In this document: one piece after another, positions 1 to 8,851 of the stretch
How the letters are laid out: every line of letters begins with the position of its first letter
Position numbering within the stretch: the first letter of the stretch is position 1
Assembly: GCF_013030945.1 (NCBI RefSeq)
Contig: NZ_JABBXF010000079.1
Span: forward strand, 1 to 60,055
Direction: 5' to 3'
From: Streptomyces morookaense
GTDB taxonomy: Bacteria > Actinomycetota > Actinomycetes > Streptomycetales > Streptomycetaceae
DNA: 60,055 nt
Notes under the pieces: model-generated
Seen by the model: only the letters and a program-made list of their open reading frames with translations
What the model was told of the DNA's origin: nothing
The model's database searches: none
Translations under genes and position numbers: made by a program

Positions 1-26
1 CCGGGGTTCGAGTCCCTGGCGGCGCA
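1..26 (+). tRNA. tRNA 3' end (partial, cut by window start)
   Basis: Positions 2-18 form a T arm: stem CGGGG/CCCTG around the loop TTCGAGT. Seven acceptor bases GCGGCGC and discriminator A26 follow. CCA is not encoded. The anticodon lies outside the window, so the isotype cannot be given. A strong hairpin follows at once, as expected for the end of a tRNA transcript. Confidence 0.85.
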
Positions 27-33
27 CGCGAGT

Positions 34-74
34 CTCAGGGCTCCTCACTCTCGGTGAGGAGCCCTGAGTCGTTT
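34..74 (+). terminator. Strong hairpin terminator after the tRNA
   Basis: A perfect 15-bp stem (34-48 with 54-68) encloses a 5-base loop and is followed by a short T-containing tail. It lies 8 bases after the tRNA and separates it from the cslA promoter region. Confidence 0.85.
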
Positions 75-353
75 CCGGCCATATGTGCGCGCCACGCTTC
101 TACCTGTTCGCACGTTTCTCTGTTCGAGCGTACCGCTTTGCCCGGTAACCACCTTGTTTCACCCTTGCGATCATGACTGAGGGTCCGAGATCCTGACTGA
201 CGGCAACATCCCCAATATCACTGTCTGACCAGTGAGTTGGGTGGTGCCGGAGGGAGCCGGCACCGATACACGCCCGCGCTCGGTCAAGGGGGGCCGGCCG
301 GGCCCGTGAACTGCAGCGCACACGCAGTCAGCATGCGTGCGGGGGGACGATTC
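75..353 (+). promoter_or_regulatory. cslA upstream region with two inverted repeats
   Basis: I see no gene in this 280-base stretch. Two perfect inverted repeats stand out: TCACTG-6-CAGTGA at 218-235, a possible operator, and GTGCCGG-6-CCGGCAC at 244-263, which would fold in the mRNA leader. I cannot place -35/-10 boxes with confidence. The GGGGGGA run at about 341-347 is the ribosome-binding site for the ATG at 354. Confidence 0.4.
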
Positions 354-2219
354 ATGACATCTACGCCTGCCGACTCCAGGCACCAGGAGACGCCGCCGAA
401 AGCGATCCCGCGCGTGCGGGTCCCCGTCCCGGCCACCCGGGCCACCGCGCCCGACACCAGGCGGCCGGTCACCGGAGCGGTCGTCCGTGCGCCGGCCCGC
501 CGCCACCCGGGGCGGACGCGCCCGCGCTACGACTACGAGCACTACAGCCGCCTCGCCGGCCCGCTGACCCAGCCGCCCGAGGGCGTCCCGTACCGGGTCC
601 GCTACCGCAGCCTGCTGGCCGACGAGCCGCACCGGATCAAGGCGGCGCTGCTGCTGGGCGCCGCGCCGATCGTCTCGCTGGCCCTGCTGGTGTGGCTGAT
701 GCAGCCCGCGCACTGGACCCAGCGCGACCACGCCACCCCGCTCATGCGGGCGCTGGACACGGTGATGCTGGTGTCGATCGGCCTGATCGAGCTGTTCCGC
801 ACCCTGAACGTCACGTCCAACGCCCACGCCACCCTGGTGGCCCGCGACCCGATACCCGTAGTGCCGCAGACCGGCACCAAGGTCGCCTTCCTCACCTCCT
901 TCGTGCCCGGCAAGGAGCCGATCGCGATGGTGACGCGCACCTTGGAGGCGGCCGTCCGGGTGCGCCACCGCGGCCCGCTCGACGTCTGGCTGCTGGACGA
1001 GGGCGACGACCCCGAGGTGAAGGACGTCTGCAAGCGCCTCGGCGTGCACCACTTCACGCGCAAGGGCGTGGAGAAGTGGAACAGGCCGAAAGGCCCGCAC
1101 CGCGCGAGAACCAAACACGGGAACTACAACGCCTGGCTGGACGCCCACGGCGAGCATTACGACTTCTTCGCCTCCGTGGACACCGACCACGTTCCGCTGC
1201 CCAACTTCCTGGAGCGCATGCTCGGTTATTTCCGTGACCCGGATGTCGCCTTTGTCGTTGGACCTCAGGTGTACGGGAACTACGACGCGGCCGTCACCAA
1301 GGCCGCGGAAAGCCAGCAGTTCCTCTTCCACGCCCTCATCCAGCGCGCGGGCAACCGCTACGGCACCCCCATGTTCGTCGGCACCAACAACGTCGTGCGC
1401 ATCAGCGCGCTCAAGGGAATCGGCGGGCTCTACGACTCGATCACCGAGGACATGGCCACAGGGTTCGAGCTGCACCGGCACCGCAATCCTGCGACGGGCA
1501 GAAAGTGGCGCTCAGTCTACACCCCCGACGTCCTCGCCGTGGGAGAAGGACCGAACGCCTGGACGGATTTCTTCACCCAGCAGCTGCGCTGGTCCCGGGG
1601 CACCTACGAGACCATCCTCAAGCAGTACTGGAAGGGGCCCTTCACACTGCCCCCGGGCCCGTTCCTCAACTACACGCTGATGGTCATCTACTATCCGATG
1701 ACCGCGATCAACTGGATGCTCGGCGCCCTGAGTTGCACCCTCTTCCTCGGGCTCGGCGCCTCCGGGATCCAGATCGACTCCGAGGTCTGGATGATGCTCT
1801 ACAGCGATGCGGCCGCCCTGCAGATCGGCCTCTACATCTGGAACCGCCGGCACAACGTCTCCCCGCACGAGCCCGAGGGCTCCGGCGGGCTGGCCGGCAT
1901 GGCGATGTCCGCGCTCTCCGCACCGATCTACGCACGCTCGCTGACCGATGCGGTGCTGCGCCGCAAGAGCCGGTTCGTGGTCACCCCGAAGGGCGATTCG
2001 GCCAGTCCCGACACCCTCTTCGGCACCTTCCGCATCCACCTCTTCTTCCTGGCGGTCTTCGGCGGTTCGCTGGTGGCCTCCTTCTTTCTCGGCCACACCC
2101 ATGTGGCCATGCGCACCTGGGCCGCCCTCGCCGTACTGATCACCGTGGCACCGATCGTGGCCTGGGCCTGGACCCTGCGCCGCACGCCCGAGCAGCCCGA
2201 GGGGGCGCAGCAGTCATGA
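354..2219 (+). CDS. cslA: Cellulose synthase-like glycosyltransferase CslA
   Basis: A 621-aa membrane family 2 glycosyltransferase that polymerises a beta-glucan at growing hyphal tips in Streptomyces. The processive GT2 signature is complete: Asp215 (LLDEGDD), the Asp276-x-Asp278 metal site (DTDHVP), Glu365-Asp366 (TED) and the Q-Q-L-R-W motif at about 409-413. Membrane helices flank the catalytic domain, two near residues 90-150 and several after 430. The ATG at 354 is chosen because a GGGGGGA ribosome site precedes it by about 6 bases; the in-frame ATG at 333 has no such site. The stop overlaps the glxA start (ATGA), so the two are translationally coupled. Synteny with the known cslA-glxA locus supports the call. 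Confidence 0.95.
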   Translation: MTSTPADSRHQETPPKAIPRVRVPVPATRATAPDTRRPVTGAVVRAPARRHPGRTRPRYDYEHYSRLAGPLTQPPEGVPYRVRYRSLLADEPHRIKAALLLGAAPIVSLALLVWLMQPAHWTQRDHATPLMRALDTVMLVSIGLIELFRTLNVTSNAHATLVARDPIPVVPQTGTKVAFLTSFVPGKEPIAMVTRTLEAAVRVRHRGPLDVWLLDEGDDPEVKDVCKRLGVHHFTRKGVEKWNRPKGPHRARTKHGNYNAWLDAHGEHYDFFASVDTDHVPLPNFLERMLGYFRDPDVAFVVGPQVYGNYDAAVTKAAESQQFLFHALIQRAGNRYGTPMFVGTNNVVRISALKGIGGLYDSITEDMATGFELHRHRNPATGRKWRSVYTPDVLAVGEGPNAWTDFFTQQLRWSRGTYETILKQYWKGPFTLPPGPFLNYTLMVIYYPMTAINWMLGALSCTLFLGLGASGIQIDSEVWMMLYSDAAALQIGLYIWNRRHNVSPHEPEGSGGLAGMAMSALSAPIYARSLTDAVLRRKSRFVVTPKGDSASPDTLFGTFRIHLFFLAVFGGSLVASFFLGHTHVAMRTWAALAVLITVAPIVAWAWTLRRTPEQPEGAQQS

Positions 2220-4165
2220 GATACCGGTTCACCCGCCGCACCCGCCGCACGGCGATCGGCGCAGTGGTCGTCTGTGCCCTCGCGGGCATGAACGGCCCGG
2301 CGATCTGGGGGTACGCGTCCGACCAGTACTACGCATACAAAATCAACAAGCCCGAGTACAAGGCGAAGAACGGCCACTGGGACGAGGTGTCCGTCCCCAA
2401 GGAGTACCGGATCAATACGATCCACGCCGCCCTGCTGCACACGGGCAAGGTGCTGCTGGTCGCCGGCTCCGGCAACAACGCCGCCAATTTCAAGGCGAAG
2501 TCCTTCCGCTCGGTCCTGTGGGACCCGAAGGCGAACACCTTCAAGAACATCCCCACCCCGAAGGACCTCTTCTGTGCCGGACACACCCAGCTCCCGGACG
2601 GAAATCTCCTGGTGGCGGGCGGCACCCAGCGCTACGAGAAACTGGAGGGCGACGTCACCAAGGCCGGCGGCCTGATGATCGTCCACAACGAGAACCCCGA
2701 CAAGCCGATGACGTTCCCCGCCGGGACCCGGTTCACCGGCAAGACGACCCGCAAGACCTTCGAGTCCAAGGACCCCGTCCTCGTCCCGCGCGCCAAGAAG
2801 GAGCAGGACAAGGACGGCAAGGTGACTGTCACCGGCACCACCGCACGCGTCTACGTGGAGGCCCTGGAAAAGGGCCAGGAATACGCGACGGGGACCACCG
2901 AGAACTACCGCATCGAGGGCCTCGGCGGCACCGACGCGCAGAACTTCTACGGGATCGCCAACAAGCTGTCCTTCGACAAGAAGGATTTCCAGGGCATCAA
3001 GGACGCCTACGAGTTCGATCCGGTGGCCGAGCGCTACATCACGGTCGACCCGATGGAAGAGGCCCGCTGGTATCCCACGCTCACCACGCTCCAGGACGGC
3101 AAGGTCCTCTCCGTCTCCGGCCTGGACGAGATCGGCCAGGTCGTCCCGGGGAAGAACGAGATCTACGACCCGAAGACCAGGAAGTGGAGCTATCTGCCCA
3201 CGCAGCGGTTCTTCCCCACCTATCCCGCCCTGTTCCTCACCGAGAAGGGCCGGATCTTCTACACCGGTTCCAACGCCGGGTACGGACCGGCCGACGAGGG
3301 CCGCACGCCGGGCCTCTGGGACGTGCAGACCAACCAGTTCACCGAGGTGCCCGGCATCAGCGACCCCGACATCCTGGAGACCTCGATGTCGGTGCTGCTG
3401 CCGCCCGCGCAGGACCAGCGCTACATGGTGCTGGGCGGCGGAGGCGTCGGCGAGGACCGCAAGTCCACGGCGAAGACCCGGATCGTGGACCTGCACGACG
3501 CCAGGCCGCGCTTCCACGACGGCCCCGACCTCTACGCCAAGGTCCGCTATCCCAGCAGCGTCATCCTGCCCGACGACACGGTGCTGACCACGAACGGCTC
3601 CGGCGGCTACCGGGGCCGCAGCGACTCCAACGTCCTCAAGGCCGAGATCTACAACCCGAAGAGCAACTCCACCCGTCCGGTGGCCGATCCGCTCGTGGGG
3701 CGCAACTACCACTCGGGCGCGCTGCTGCTGCCCGACGGACGGGTGATGACCTTCGGCTCCGACTCGCTCTTCGGCGACGCGGACAACACCCGGCCCGGCA
3801 CCTTCCAGCAGGAGATCGACCTCTACACACCGCCGTACCTGTTCCGCAGCGGGCGCCCCGAGATCAAGGACAAGGACAACCGGACGGTCGGCCTCGGCGA
3901 GGACACGAGCTACCGGACCTCCGGCGACCGCCCGGTCACCAAGGTGCGGCTGATCCGGCCCGGGTCGTTCACGCACGTCACCAACGTGGAACAGCGGTCG
4001 GTCGCCCTGGACTTCACGAAGACCAAGGACGGCGTGAAGGTCACCCTCCCCAAGGACCCGTCCCTGGTGCCGCCCGGCTGGTACATGCTGGATGTGGTCG
4101 ACGACCAGGGCACCCCGTCCGAGGCGGTGTGGCTGAAGGTCCCCGCCAAGGACGAGGGCCGGTAA
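2216..4165 (+). CDS. glxA: Copper radical oxidase GlxA (galactose oxidase-like)
   Basis: A 649-aa membrane-anchored mononuclear copper oxidase acting outside the cell on the glycan made by CslA. An uncleaved N-terminal anchor follows a basic stretch (RRTRRT) at about 5-33. Kelch-type beta-propeller repeats make up the body. Cofactor residues are visible: Cys120 (FCAGH) and Tyr286 (RWYPT) for the Tyr-Cys crosslink, Tyr498-His499 (NYHSG) and His587 (FTHVTN) for copper. A Glyoxal_oxid_N/DUF1929-type arrangement fits. The start ATG overlaps the cslA stop by 4 bases. Its 3' end lies 3 bases from the stop of the facing GH6 gene. Length matches GlxA of S. lividans. Confidence 0.95.
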   Translation: MRYRFTRRTRRTAIGAVVVCALAGMNGPAIWGYASDQYYAYKINKPEYKAKNGHWDEVSVPKEYRINTIHAALLHTGKVLLVAGSGNNAANFKAKSFRSVLWDPKANTFKNIPTPKDLFCAGHTQLPDGNLLVAGGTQRYEKLEGDVTKAGGLMIVHNENPDKPMTFPAGTRFTGKTTRKTFESKDPVLVPRAKKEQDKDGKVTVTGTTARVYVEALEKGQEYATGTTENYRIEGLGGTDAQNFYGIANKLSFDKKDFQGIKDAYEFDPVAERYITVDPMEEARWYPTLTTLQDGKVLSVSGLDEIGQVVPGKNEIYDPKTRKWSYLPTQRFFPTYPALFLTEKGRIFYTGSNAGYGPADEGRTPGLWDVQTNQFTEVPGISDPDILETSMSVLLPPAQDQRYMVLGGGGVGEDRKSTAKTRIVDLHDARPRFHDGPDLYAKVRYPSSVILPDDTVLTTNGSGGYRGRSDSNVLKAEIYNPKSNSTRPVADPLVGRNYHSGALLLPDGRVMTFGSDSLFGDADNTRPGTFQQEIDLYTPPYLFRSGRPEIKDKDNRTVGLGEDTSYRTSGDRPVTKVRLIRPGSFTHVTNVEQRSVALDFTKTKDGVKVTLPKDPSLVPPGWYMLDVVDDQGTPSEAVWLKVPAKDEGR

Positions 4166-4168
4166 GAA

Positions 4169-5206
4169 CTACTTCGCGTTGCGGGCCAGTTCGAGGGCGT
4201 AAGCCTCCCACCACTGGCCCGCTTCCGGGCCTCCCTTGCACGAACCGTCCGACTCGCCCGGCCTCTTGACCCACAGGTAGGCGTCCACCACCGGGTCGCC
4301 GGTCTTCGTCGTCGGGGGCTCGCCGAGGGCCCGGCCCTCCGGGTTGCACCAGGCCTTCTCGTGATCGGCCCCAGAGAGCGGGCCGTTGCCGTTGCGGCTG
4401 GTGTCGATGACGAAGTGCTTGCCGCCGACGAGGGCGGAGAGCTGCCGGCCGTACTCCTTGCTGTCCTGCGTGGTCTGGAAGTTGGAGACGTTCAGCGCGA
4501 AGCCGTCGGCCTGGTCGACGCCGGCGCGCTTGAGCGGCTCGGCCATCCGGTCCGCCGGGGTGACCCAGCTGGGATTGCCCGCGTCCAGGTAGACCTTGGT
4601 CCGGGGCAGCTGCTTGAGCTTGCCGACGGCCTCCTTGAGCAGCGCGTACCGCTCCTCGTGGAACTGCCGCGGGGTGCAGCCGTCCTCCATGTGCGGCAGG
4701 GCGTCGGGTTCGAGGATGACGGTGGCCCGGCGGTCCCCGATGCCGGCGACGGCCTTGTCGAGCCAGGCCCGGTAGGAATTGCCGTCGGAGGCGCCGCCCT
4801 GGGAGTACTGGCCGCAGTCGCGGTGCGGGATGTTGTAGAGCACGAGCACCGCGTCGCGGTCGGCCTTGGCAGCGGCCTCCGTGAAGCCGCGGGTCTGGCC
4901 CTCCGGGTCGTCCACGCCGATCCACTCGGCCTCCGGCTGCGCGGCGATCCGGGCGATCAGCCGGGCGTCCTGCGTCTTGCCGGCCTGCTGCAGCTGGATC
5001 ATCTGCTTGGCCGCGGTGGCGTCCGGGTTGACCCAGAACGGCGAGCGGGACTTGGGGAGTTGGGACGGCGGCTGCATGGCCGCCGAGGCGTGCTGCCCGG
5101 CCGGCTTCTTCTCCTCCGAGGAACAGCCCGTCGCCAGAAGCATCATCGCGATCGCCGCACCGGTCAGCGCGAGGGCCCTCCGTGGGCCGGTGTTGCCGCC
5201 GTACAT
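4169..5206 (-). CDS. cslZ: Secreted GH6 endoglucanase (CslZ-like lipoprotein)
   Basis: A 345-aa glycoside hydrolase family 6 enzyme that would cleave the beta-1,4-glucan made by CslA. The N terminus is a lipoprotein signal with lipobox LATGC, so it is probably anchored outside the membrane. The GH6 signatures are present: YNIPHRDCGQYS holding one catalytic Asp, and VILEPDALP holding the acid. C-terminal SRNGNG and WCNPEGR blocks are also typical. The ATG at 5206 has AGGGGGAG upstream. It faces glxA tail to tail with almost no gap. The symbol follows the S. coelicolor locus and is given on synteny. Confidence 0.9.
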   Translation of the reverse strand: MYGGNTGPRRALALTGAAIAMMLLATGCSSEEKKPAGQHASAAMQPPSQLPKSRSPFWVNPDATAAKQMIQLQQAGKTQDARLIARIAAQPEAEWIGVDDPEGQTRGFTEAAAKADRDAVLVLYNIPHRDCGQYSQGGASDGNSYRAWLDKAVAGIGDRRATVILEPDALPHMEDGCTPRQFHEERYALLKEAVGKLKQLPRTKVYLDAGNPSWVTPADRMAEPLKRAGVDQADGFALNVSNFQTTQDSKEYGRQLSALVGGKHFVIDTSRNGNGPLSGADHEKAWCNPEGRALGEPPTTKTGDPVVDAYLWVKRPGESDGSCKGGPEAGQWWEAYALELARNAK

Positions 5207-5379
5207 CCACTCCCCCTTGGGTGTACCGCCGGAGCCGATGGAGGTGCCTCGTCCATGGTCGCACAGTCGGGCCCGCGACCGGGGGCGCTCCCGCCCCGAC
5301 ACGGTGCGGAGTCGCTCTGTCGGGCGAGTGTTCACCGGTGGTTCCACTGGGGTCTCTCCGCTCGTTGCAGGCTGCGGGA

Positions 5380-6063
5380 CTACGGCCGGATGCTGCCGCC
5401 GGTCAGGTACGCCGACACCACGACGTTGGCGCTGTACGTCTGCCGCACCCGGTCGAAGGTGCCGCCGCAGGTGATCAAGTGCAGTTCGGCGCGGCCCTTT
5501 TCGTGCGGGCCGTAGACCCTGGCGGCGTCGAACCGGTCCTTCGTGTAGACCGCCACGTCGTCGACCGTGAACTCGGCGGTGCTGCCGTCCGCGCGCTCGA
5601 CCGTGATCGTCTCGCCGCGCGGGATGCCGCCGAGCCCCGCGAAGACCGCGCGGCCGTGCTCGGTGTCGACGTGCCCGACGAGGACGGCCGCGCCGAGGGT
5701 GCCGGGCTGGGGTCCGCCCCGGTACCAGGCCACGCTGCCGGGCCTGTTGTACGGCGGCGGTTCGACCGCGCCCTGCGCGGTGAGCCCGCGCGCCTCGACG
5801 GGGGCACGGACGCCCATGGCCTTGATGGCGAGGACCCGCGGCCGGGACTCCGGCAGCGGGTCCCGCGCCGGGGGCAGGGGGTGTGCGGGCGGACGGCCCG
5901 CGGCCGCCGCGTCGCCCGTGGTGGGGGTGGCCGGCGCCGGCACCTCGGTGGCCTCGCGGCCCCACAGCCACAGGGCGACCAGCAGGGCCGCCCAGGCCAG
6001 GCCGGTCAGCAGCCGCCCGCGGCCGGCCGTCTGCGGTTCGCCCCCGGTACGCAGCTCTTCCAT
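5380..6063 (-). CDS. Class F sortase
   Basis: A 227-aa membrane-bound transpeptidase with one N-terminal helix at about 20-37, a Pro-rich linker and a C-terminal sortase domain. The catalytic set is complete: His in LVGHVDT, Cys in LITCGG and Arg in FDRVRQTYS. The LxTCGGxFD block is the form seen in actinobacterial class F enzymes, whose substrates carry LPXTG-like signals. The gene lies 17 bases after a small anchored protein, which suggests co-transcription. It is more distant from the GH6 gene (173 bases). Assignment to class F rather than E rests on the short length and this block. Confidence 0.85.
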   Translation of the reverse strand: MEELRTGGEPQTAGRGRLLTGLAWAALLVALWLWGREATEVPAPATPTTGDAAAAGRPPAHPLPPARDPLPESRPRVLAIKAMGVRAPVEARGLTAQGAVEPPPYNRPGSVAWYRGGPQPGTLGAAVLVGHVDTEHGRAVFAGLGGIPRGETITVERADGSTAEFTVDDVAVYTKDRFDAARVYGPHEKGRAELHLITCGGTFDRVRQTYSANVVVSAYLTGGSIRP

Positions 6064-6082
6064 GGCACCCGGGCCGCCTCTC

Positions 6083-6733
6083 TCACCGCTGCTGCCGGCC
6101 GTCGGTGCGCCGGCGGTACCAGATCAGGCCGCCCGCGATGGCGGCCGTGGTGCCGGCGAGGACCAGCCCGGGGGTGTCGGGCGCCTCGGGGACGACCACG
6201 CGCGCGGTGCCGCCGCCGCCCGCCGGGACGGGTGCGACGGGCGAGGCGAAGTGCCCGCCGGGCAGGGTGTGGGCCTCGTGCGGCCCGAGCCCGTCGTGCA
6301 CGACGGGGGCGCTGCGCTGCTCGGGGGGCTGCGGGGCGGCCTGGGGTTCGGGCAGGTCACGACCGTAGGGGACGACGGTCAGCCGGCCCTGGGCGGTCGA
6401 GTTGTAGCCGTCGCACATCACCTTGACCGGGTACGTGCCGGCGCGGGCGGTCTGGCGGATGGTGGCCTCGGCGAACAGCCCGGCGGAGTCCTTGGCCAGC
6501 CGGGCGTCGGAGACGAAGGCCTCGGAGGTGGCCGTGGCCCGCTCGCTGCGGCAGCCGGAGATGCGCAGCTGCACCTCGGAGCCGGGGCGGGCGGAGACGG
6601 GGGTGAGCTCTATCGTTCCCGACATCGTCGCCGGACCGTCGGCGGCGCGGGCCGGTCCGGCGGAGAGGGTTCCGGTGCAGACGGCCACCGCAGCGGTGAC
6701 GGCGCCGCAGAGGGCGATGCGGAATGAGTCCAT
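6083..6733 (-). CDS. Secreted, C-terminally anchored surface protein of unknown function
   Basis: A 216-aa protein with an N-terminal signal peptide (cleavage probably after ARA, about residue 31), a beta-rich middle with two Cys (SGCRSE and VMCDGY) that may form a disulfide, a Pro-rich stretch, and a C-terminal helix followed by YRRRTDGRQQR. This is the layout of wall- or membrane-anchored proteins, but there is no clear LPXTG or LAXTG box; PDTPG precedes the helix. The ATG at 6733 is chosen over 6760 because AGGAGG lies 7 bases upstream. It sits just upstream of the sortase in the same direction, so it may be a partner or substrate. That is inference only. Confidence 0.65.
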   Translation of the reverse strand: MDSFRIALCGAVTAAVAVCTGTLSAGPARAADGPATMSGTIELTPVSARPGSEVQLRISGCRSERATATSEAFVSDARLAKDSAGLFAEATIRQTARAGTYPVKVMCDGYNSTAQGRLTVVPYGRDLPEPQAAPQPPEQRSAPVVHDGLGPHEAHTLPGGHFASPVAPVPAGGGGTARVVVPEAPDTPGLVLAGTTAAIAGGLIWYRRRTDGRQQR

Positions 6734-6761
6734 GGTGAACCTCCTGCTCCAGAGGTTCACC
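6734..6761 (-). promoter_or_regulatory. Perfect inverted repeat covering the ribosome-binding site
   Basis: GGTGAACCTC (6734-6743) and GAGGTTCACC (6752-6761) form a perfect 10-bp repeat around 8 bases, directly before the ATG at 6733. In the transcript the 3' arm includes part of the AGGAGG ribosome site and runs up to the start codon. It could hide the start from ribosomes or act as a DNA operator. Confidence 0.55.
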
Positions 6762-6875
6762 CGGCGGGCGAGCGCGGCGCATCCGCTCCGTAGACGTATT
6801 GCTCCATTTGGCGATCATCGGGCCCGATCGGCTCAGAATCGCGACCGGAACGGGCCCCGTTCCGCCCGTTTCCGC

Positions 6876-7655
6876 TCAGATCAGATCGACGAGATCGGCG
6901 ATCGAGTCGACCACCCGGGACGGGCGGAAGGGATGGTGCTCGACCTCCTCGGGCCGGGTGAGCCCGGTCAGAACGAGGAAGGTCTCCATGCCGGCCTCCA
7001 GCCCGGCCAGCACATCGGTGTCCATCCGGTCACCGATCATGGCGCTGGTCTCGGAGTGGGCGCCGATGGCGTTGAGCCCGGCGCGCATCATCAGCGGGTT
7101 GGGCTTGCCGACGAAGTAGGGCTCGCGGCCGGTCGCCTTGGTGATCAGCGCGGCGACCGAGCCGGTGGCGGGCAGGGCGCCCTCGGCGGACGGCCCGGTC
7201 TCGTCGGGGTTGGTGGCGATGAACCGGGCGCCCGCGTTGATCAGCCGGATCGCCTTGGTGAGCGCCTCGAAGCTGTACGTGCGCGTCTCGCCGAGGACGA
7301 CGTAGTCGGGCTCGGCGTCGGTGAGCACGTAGCCGATGTCGTGCAGGGCCGTCGTCAGACCGGCCTCGCCGATGACGTAGGCGGTGCCGCCGGGCCGCTG
7401 GTCGTCCAGGAACTTCGCCGTGGCCAGGGCCGACGTCCAGATGTTGGGGACGGGGACGTCGAGCCCGATCCGGGCGAGCCGGGCATGCAGGTCGCGCGGC
7501 GTGTAGATCGAGTTGTTGGTCAGGACGAGAAAGGGCCTGCCGGACTCGCGGAGCCGCTTGATGAAGGCGTCGGCCCCGGGGACCGGGATGCCCTCGTGCA
7601 TGAGGACACCGTCCATGTCGGTGAGCCAGGACTCGATCGGCTTGCGCTCTGCCAT
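6876..7655 (-). CDS. HAD-IIA family hydrolase (NagD-like phosphatase)
   Basis: A 259-aa soluble phosphatase of the haloacid dehalogenase superfamily, subclass IIA. Motif I is DMDGVL with Asp13 (nucleophile) and Asp15. Motif II is VLTNNS. The C2-type cap occupies the middle, and the C-terminal motifs are GKPNPLMM (Lys) and MIGDRMDTDV (acidic). The substrate cannot be read from sequence; relatives act on nucleotide or sugar phosphates. The ATG at 7655 has GGGAG upstream. It stands alone: 220 bases of non-coding and repeat DNA separate the surface-protein gene on one side and the ABC operon on the other. Confidence 0.85.
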   Translation of the reverse strand: MAERKPIESWLTDMDGVLMHEGIPVPGADAFIKRLRESGRPFLVLTNNSIYTPRDLHARLARIGLDVPVPNIWTSALATAKFLDDQRPGGTAYVIGEAGLTTALHDIGYVLTDAEPDYVVLGETRTYSFEALTKAIRLINAGARFIATNPDETGPSAEGALPATGSVAALITKATGREPYFVGKPNPLMMRAGLNAIGAHSETSAMIGDRMDTDVLAGLEAGMETFLVLTGLTRPEEVEHHPFRPSRVVDSIADLVDLI

Positions 7656-7710
7656 GTCGCTCCCGCTGTGGGTACGTGGGGTAACACCTTCACCCTATGT
7701 CCTTCGCCGC

Positions 7711-7762
7711 GGGTGCGTTGTGGCTGGTCGCGCAGTTCCCCGCGCCCCCTACGGGGCGCCCC
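7711..7762 (-). repeat. Dispersed palindromic intergenic element, copy A (half element)
   Basis: It contains the recognisable GCGCAGTTCCCCGCGCCCC arm and a GCGCCCC/GGGGCGC-like palindrome. It ends at the stop codon of the binding-protein gene. Related copies lie at 14531-14682, 24037-24054, 27882-28060, 30868-31019 and 59203-59247. Confidence 0.7.
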
Positions 7763-8818
7763 TCAGTTGCCGGTGGCCGACTTCCACGCGTCCACGTACG
7801 ACGTCAGGTGGGCGTTGATGTCCTGCCAGTCCGGGCGGAAGATCTCGACGCCCTTCATGATCTCGCCGAGGGCGATCGCGTTGCGGTCGCCCGGCTTGAT
7901 GTCCGTGCGGGACGTGAAGCCGCCGGCCACGGAGGACACCTCGTTCTGGACCTCGTCGGAGAGCAGGTAGTCGAGGAACTTCTTCGCATTGGCCGTGTGC
8001 GGTGCGCTCTTGACCAGTCCGGCGGCGTAGGGCAGCGCGAAGGTGGTGGGCTTTCCGTTGTCCCCGGCGGGGAAGAAGATGCCCTGGTTCGCCATGAACT
8101 TGGTGTTGGCGTAGTTCATCTGCACATCGCCGTTGGCGACGAGGAGTTCGCCCTTGGCGGTCCTGGGGGCGAGCTGGCCGGTGGAGGAGGACGGGCCGAC
8201 GTTGTTGGCCTGGAGCTTCTTGAAGTAGGCCATGGCCGCGTCCTTGCCGCCGAAGTCGTGCATGGCCTTGATCAGCACGGCGGTTCCGTCGCCCGCGACG
8301 CCGGGGGTGGAGTACTGGAGCTTGCCCTTGAACTTGGGGTCGAGGAGGTCGTTCCAGGTCCTGGGCGGGGTGGTGAGTTCCTTGCTGTTGTAGATGAAGC
8401 AGAAGTAGTTGTCGACGACGGAGGTCCACTTGCCGGAGGGGTCCTTGTCGGCGTCGGCGACCCGGTCGGAGCCTGCGGGCTTGTACGTCTCCAACAGCCC
8501 CTTGCTCGACGCCTGCTGGATGAACGGCGGAAGGGTGACGACCACGTCCGCCTGGGTGTTGGTCCGTTCGCGGTTGAGGCGCTGGACCATCTCGCCCGAG
8601 CCGCCCTCGACGTACTTGACCTCGATGCCGGTCCTGTCCTCGAAGTCCTTGAAGACCTTGTCGTAGAAGCCGGTGCCGTTCTCGGACTTGAGGCCGTCGG
8701 CGCTGTAGACGGTGATCTCCTTGGCGGAGGCGTCGGCGGAACCGCCGCAGGCGGTGAGGGAGGTGCCGAGGACCAGGGCGCCGAGGGCGGCGGTGAGCGG
8801 GCGGGAGGTGCGGGGCAT
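7763..8818 (-). CDS. ABC transporter substrate-binding lipoprotein, probably for 2-aminoethylphosphonate
   Basis: A 351-aa lipoprotein; the lipobox is LTAC with Cys24, so it is tethered outside the membrane. The mature domain begins EITVYSADGL and continues as a type 2 periplasmic-binding fold related to iron, thiamine and AEP binders. AEP is inferred because the upstream operon genes are a phosphonatase-like hydrolase and its partner FAD oxidase. It is the last gene of the operon, 33 bases after the second permease. Iron(III) or thiamine cannot be excluded from this protein alone, but context argues against them. Confidence 0.75.
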   Translation of the reverse strand: MPRTSRPLTAALGALVLGTSLTACGGSADASAKEITVYSADGLKSENGTGFYDKVFKDFEDRTGIEVKYVEGGSGEMVQRLNRERTNTQADVVVTLPPFIQQASSKGLLETYKPAGSDRVADADKDPSGKWTSVVDNYFCFIYNSKELTTPPRTWNDLLDPKFKGKLQYSTPGVAGDGTAVLIKAMHDFGGKDAAMAYFKKLQANNVGPSSSTGQLAPRTAKGELLVANGDVQMNYANTKFMANQGIFFPAGDNGKPTTFALPYAAGLVKSAPHTANAKKFLDYLLSDEVQNEVSSVAGGFTSRTDIKPGDRNAIALGEIMKGVEIFRPDWQDINAHLTSYVDAWKSATGN

Positions 8819-8851
8819 GGCGAGGCGAACTCCGTTGTCGGTGGCGGGTGG

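Noticed and set aside
171..1481. Long minus-strand open frames opposite cslA and many similar frames throughout
   Set aside because: They are shadows caused by high third-position GC. They lack ribosome sites, have repetitive His/Arg/Asp/Val-rich translations and overlap clearly real genes.
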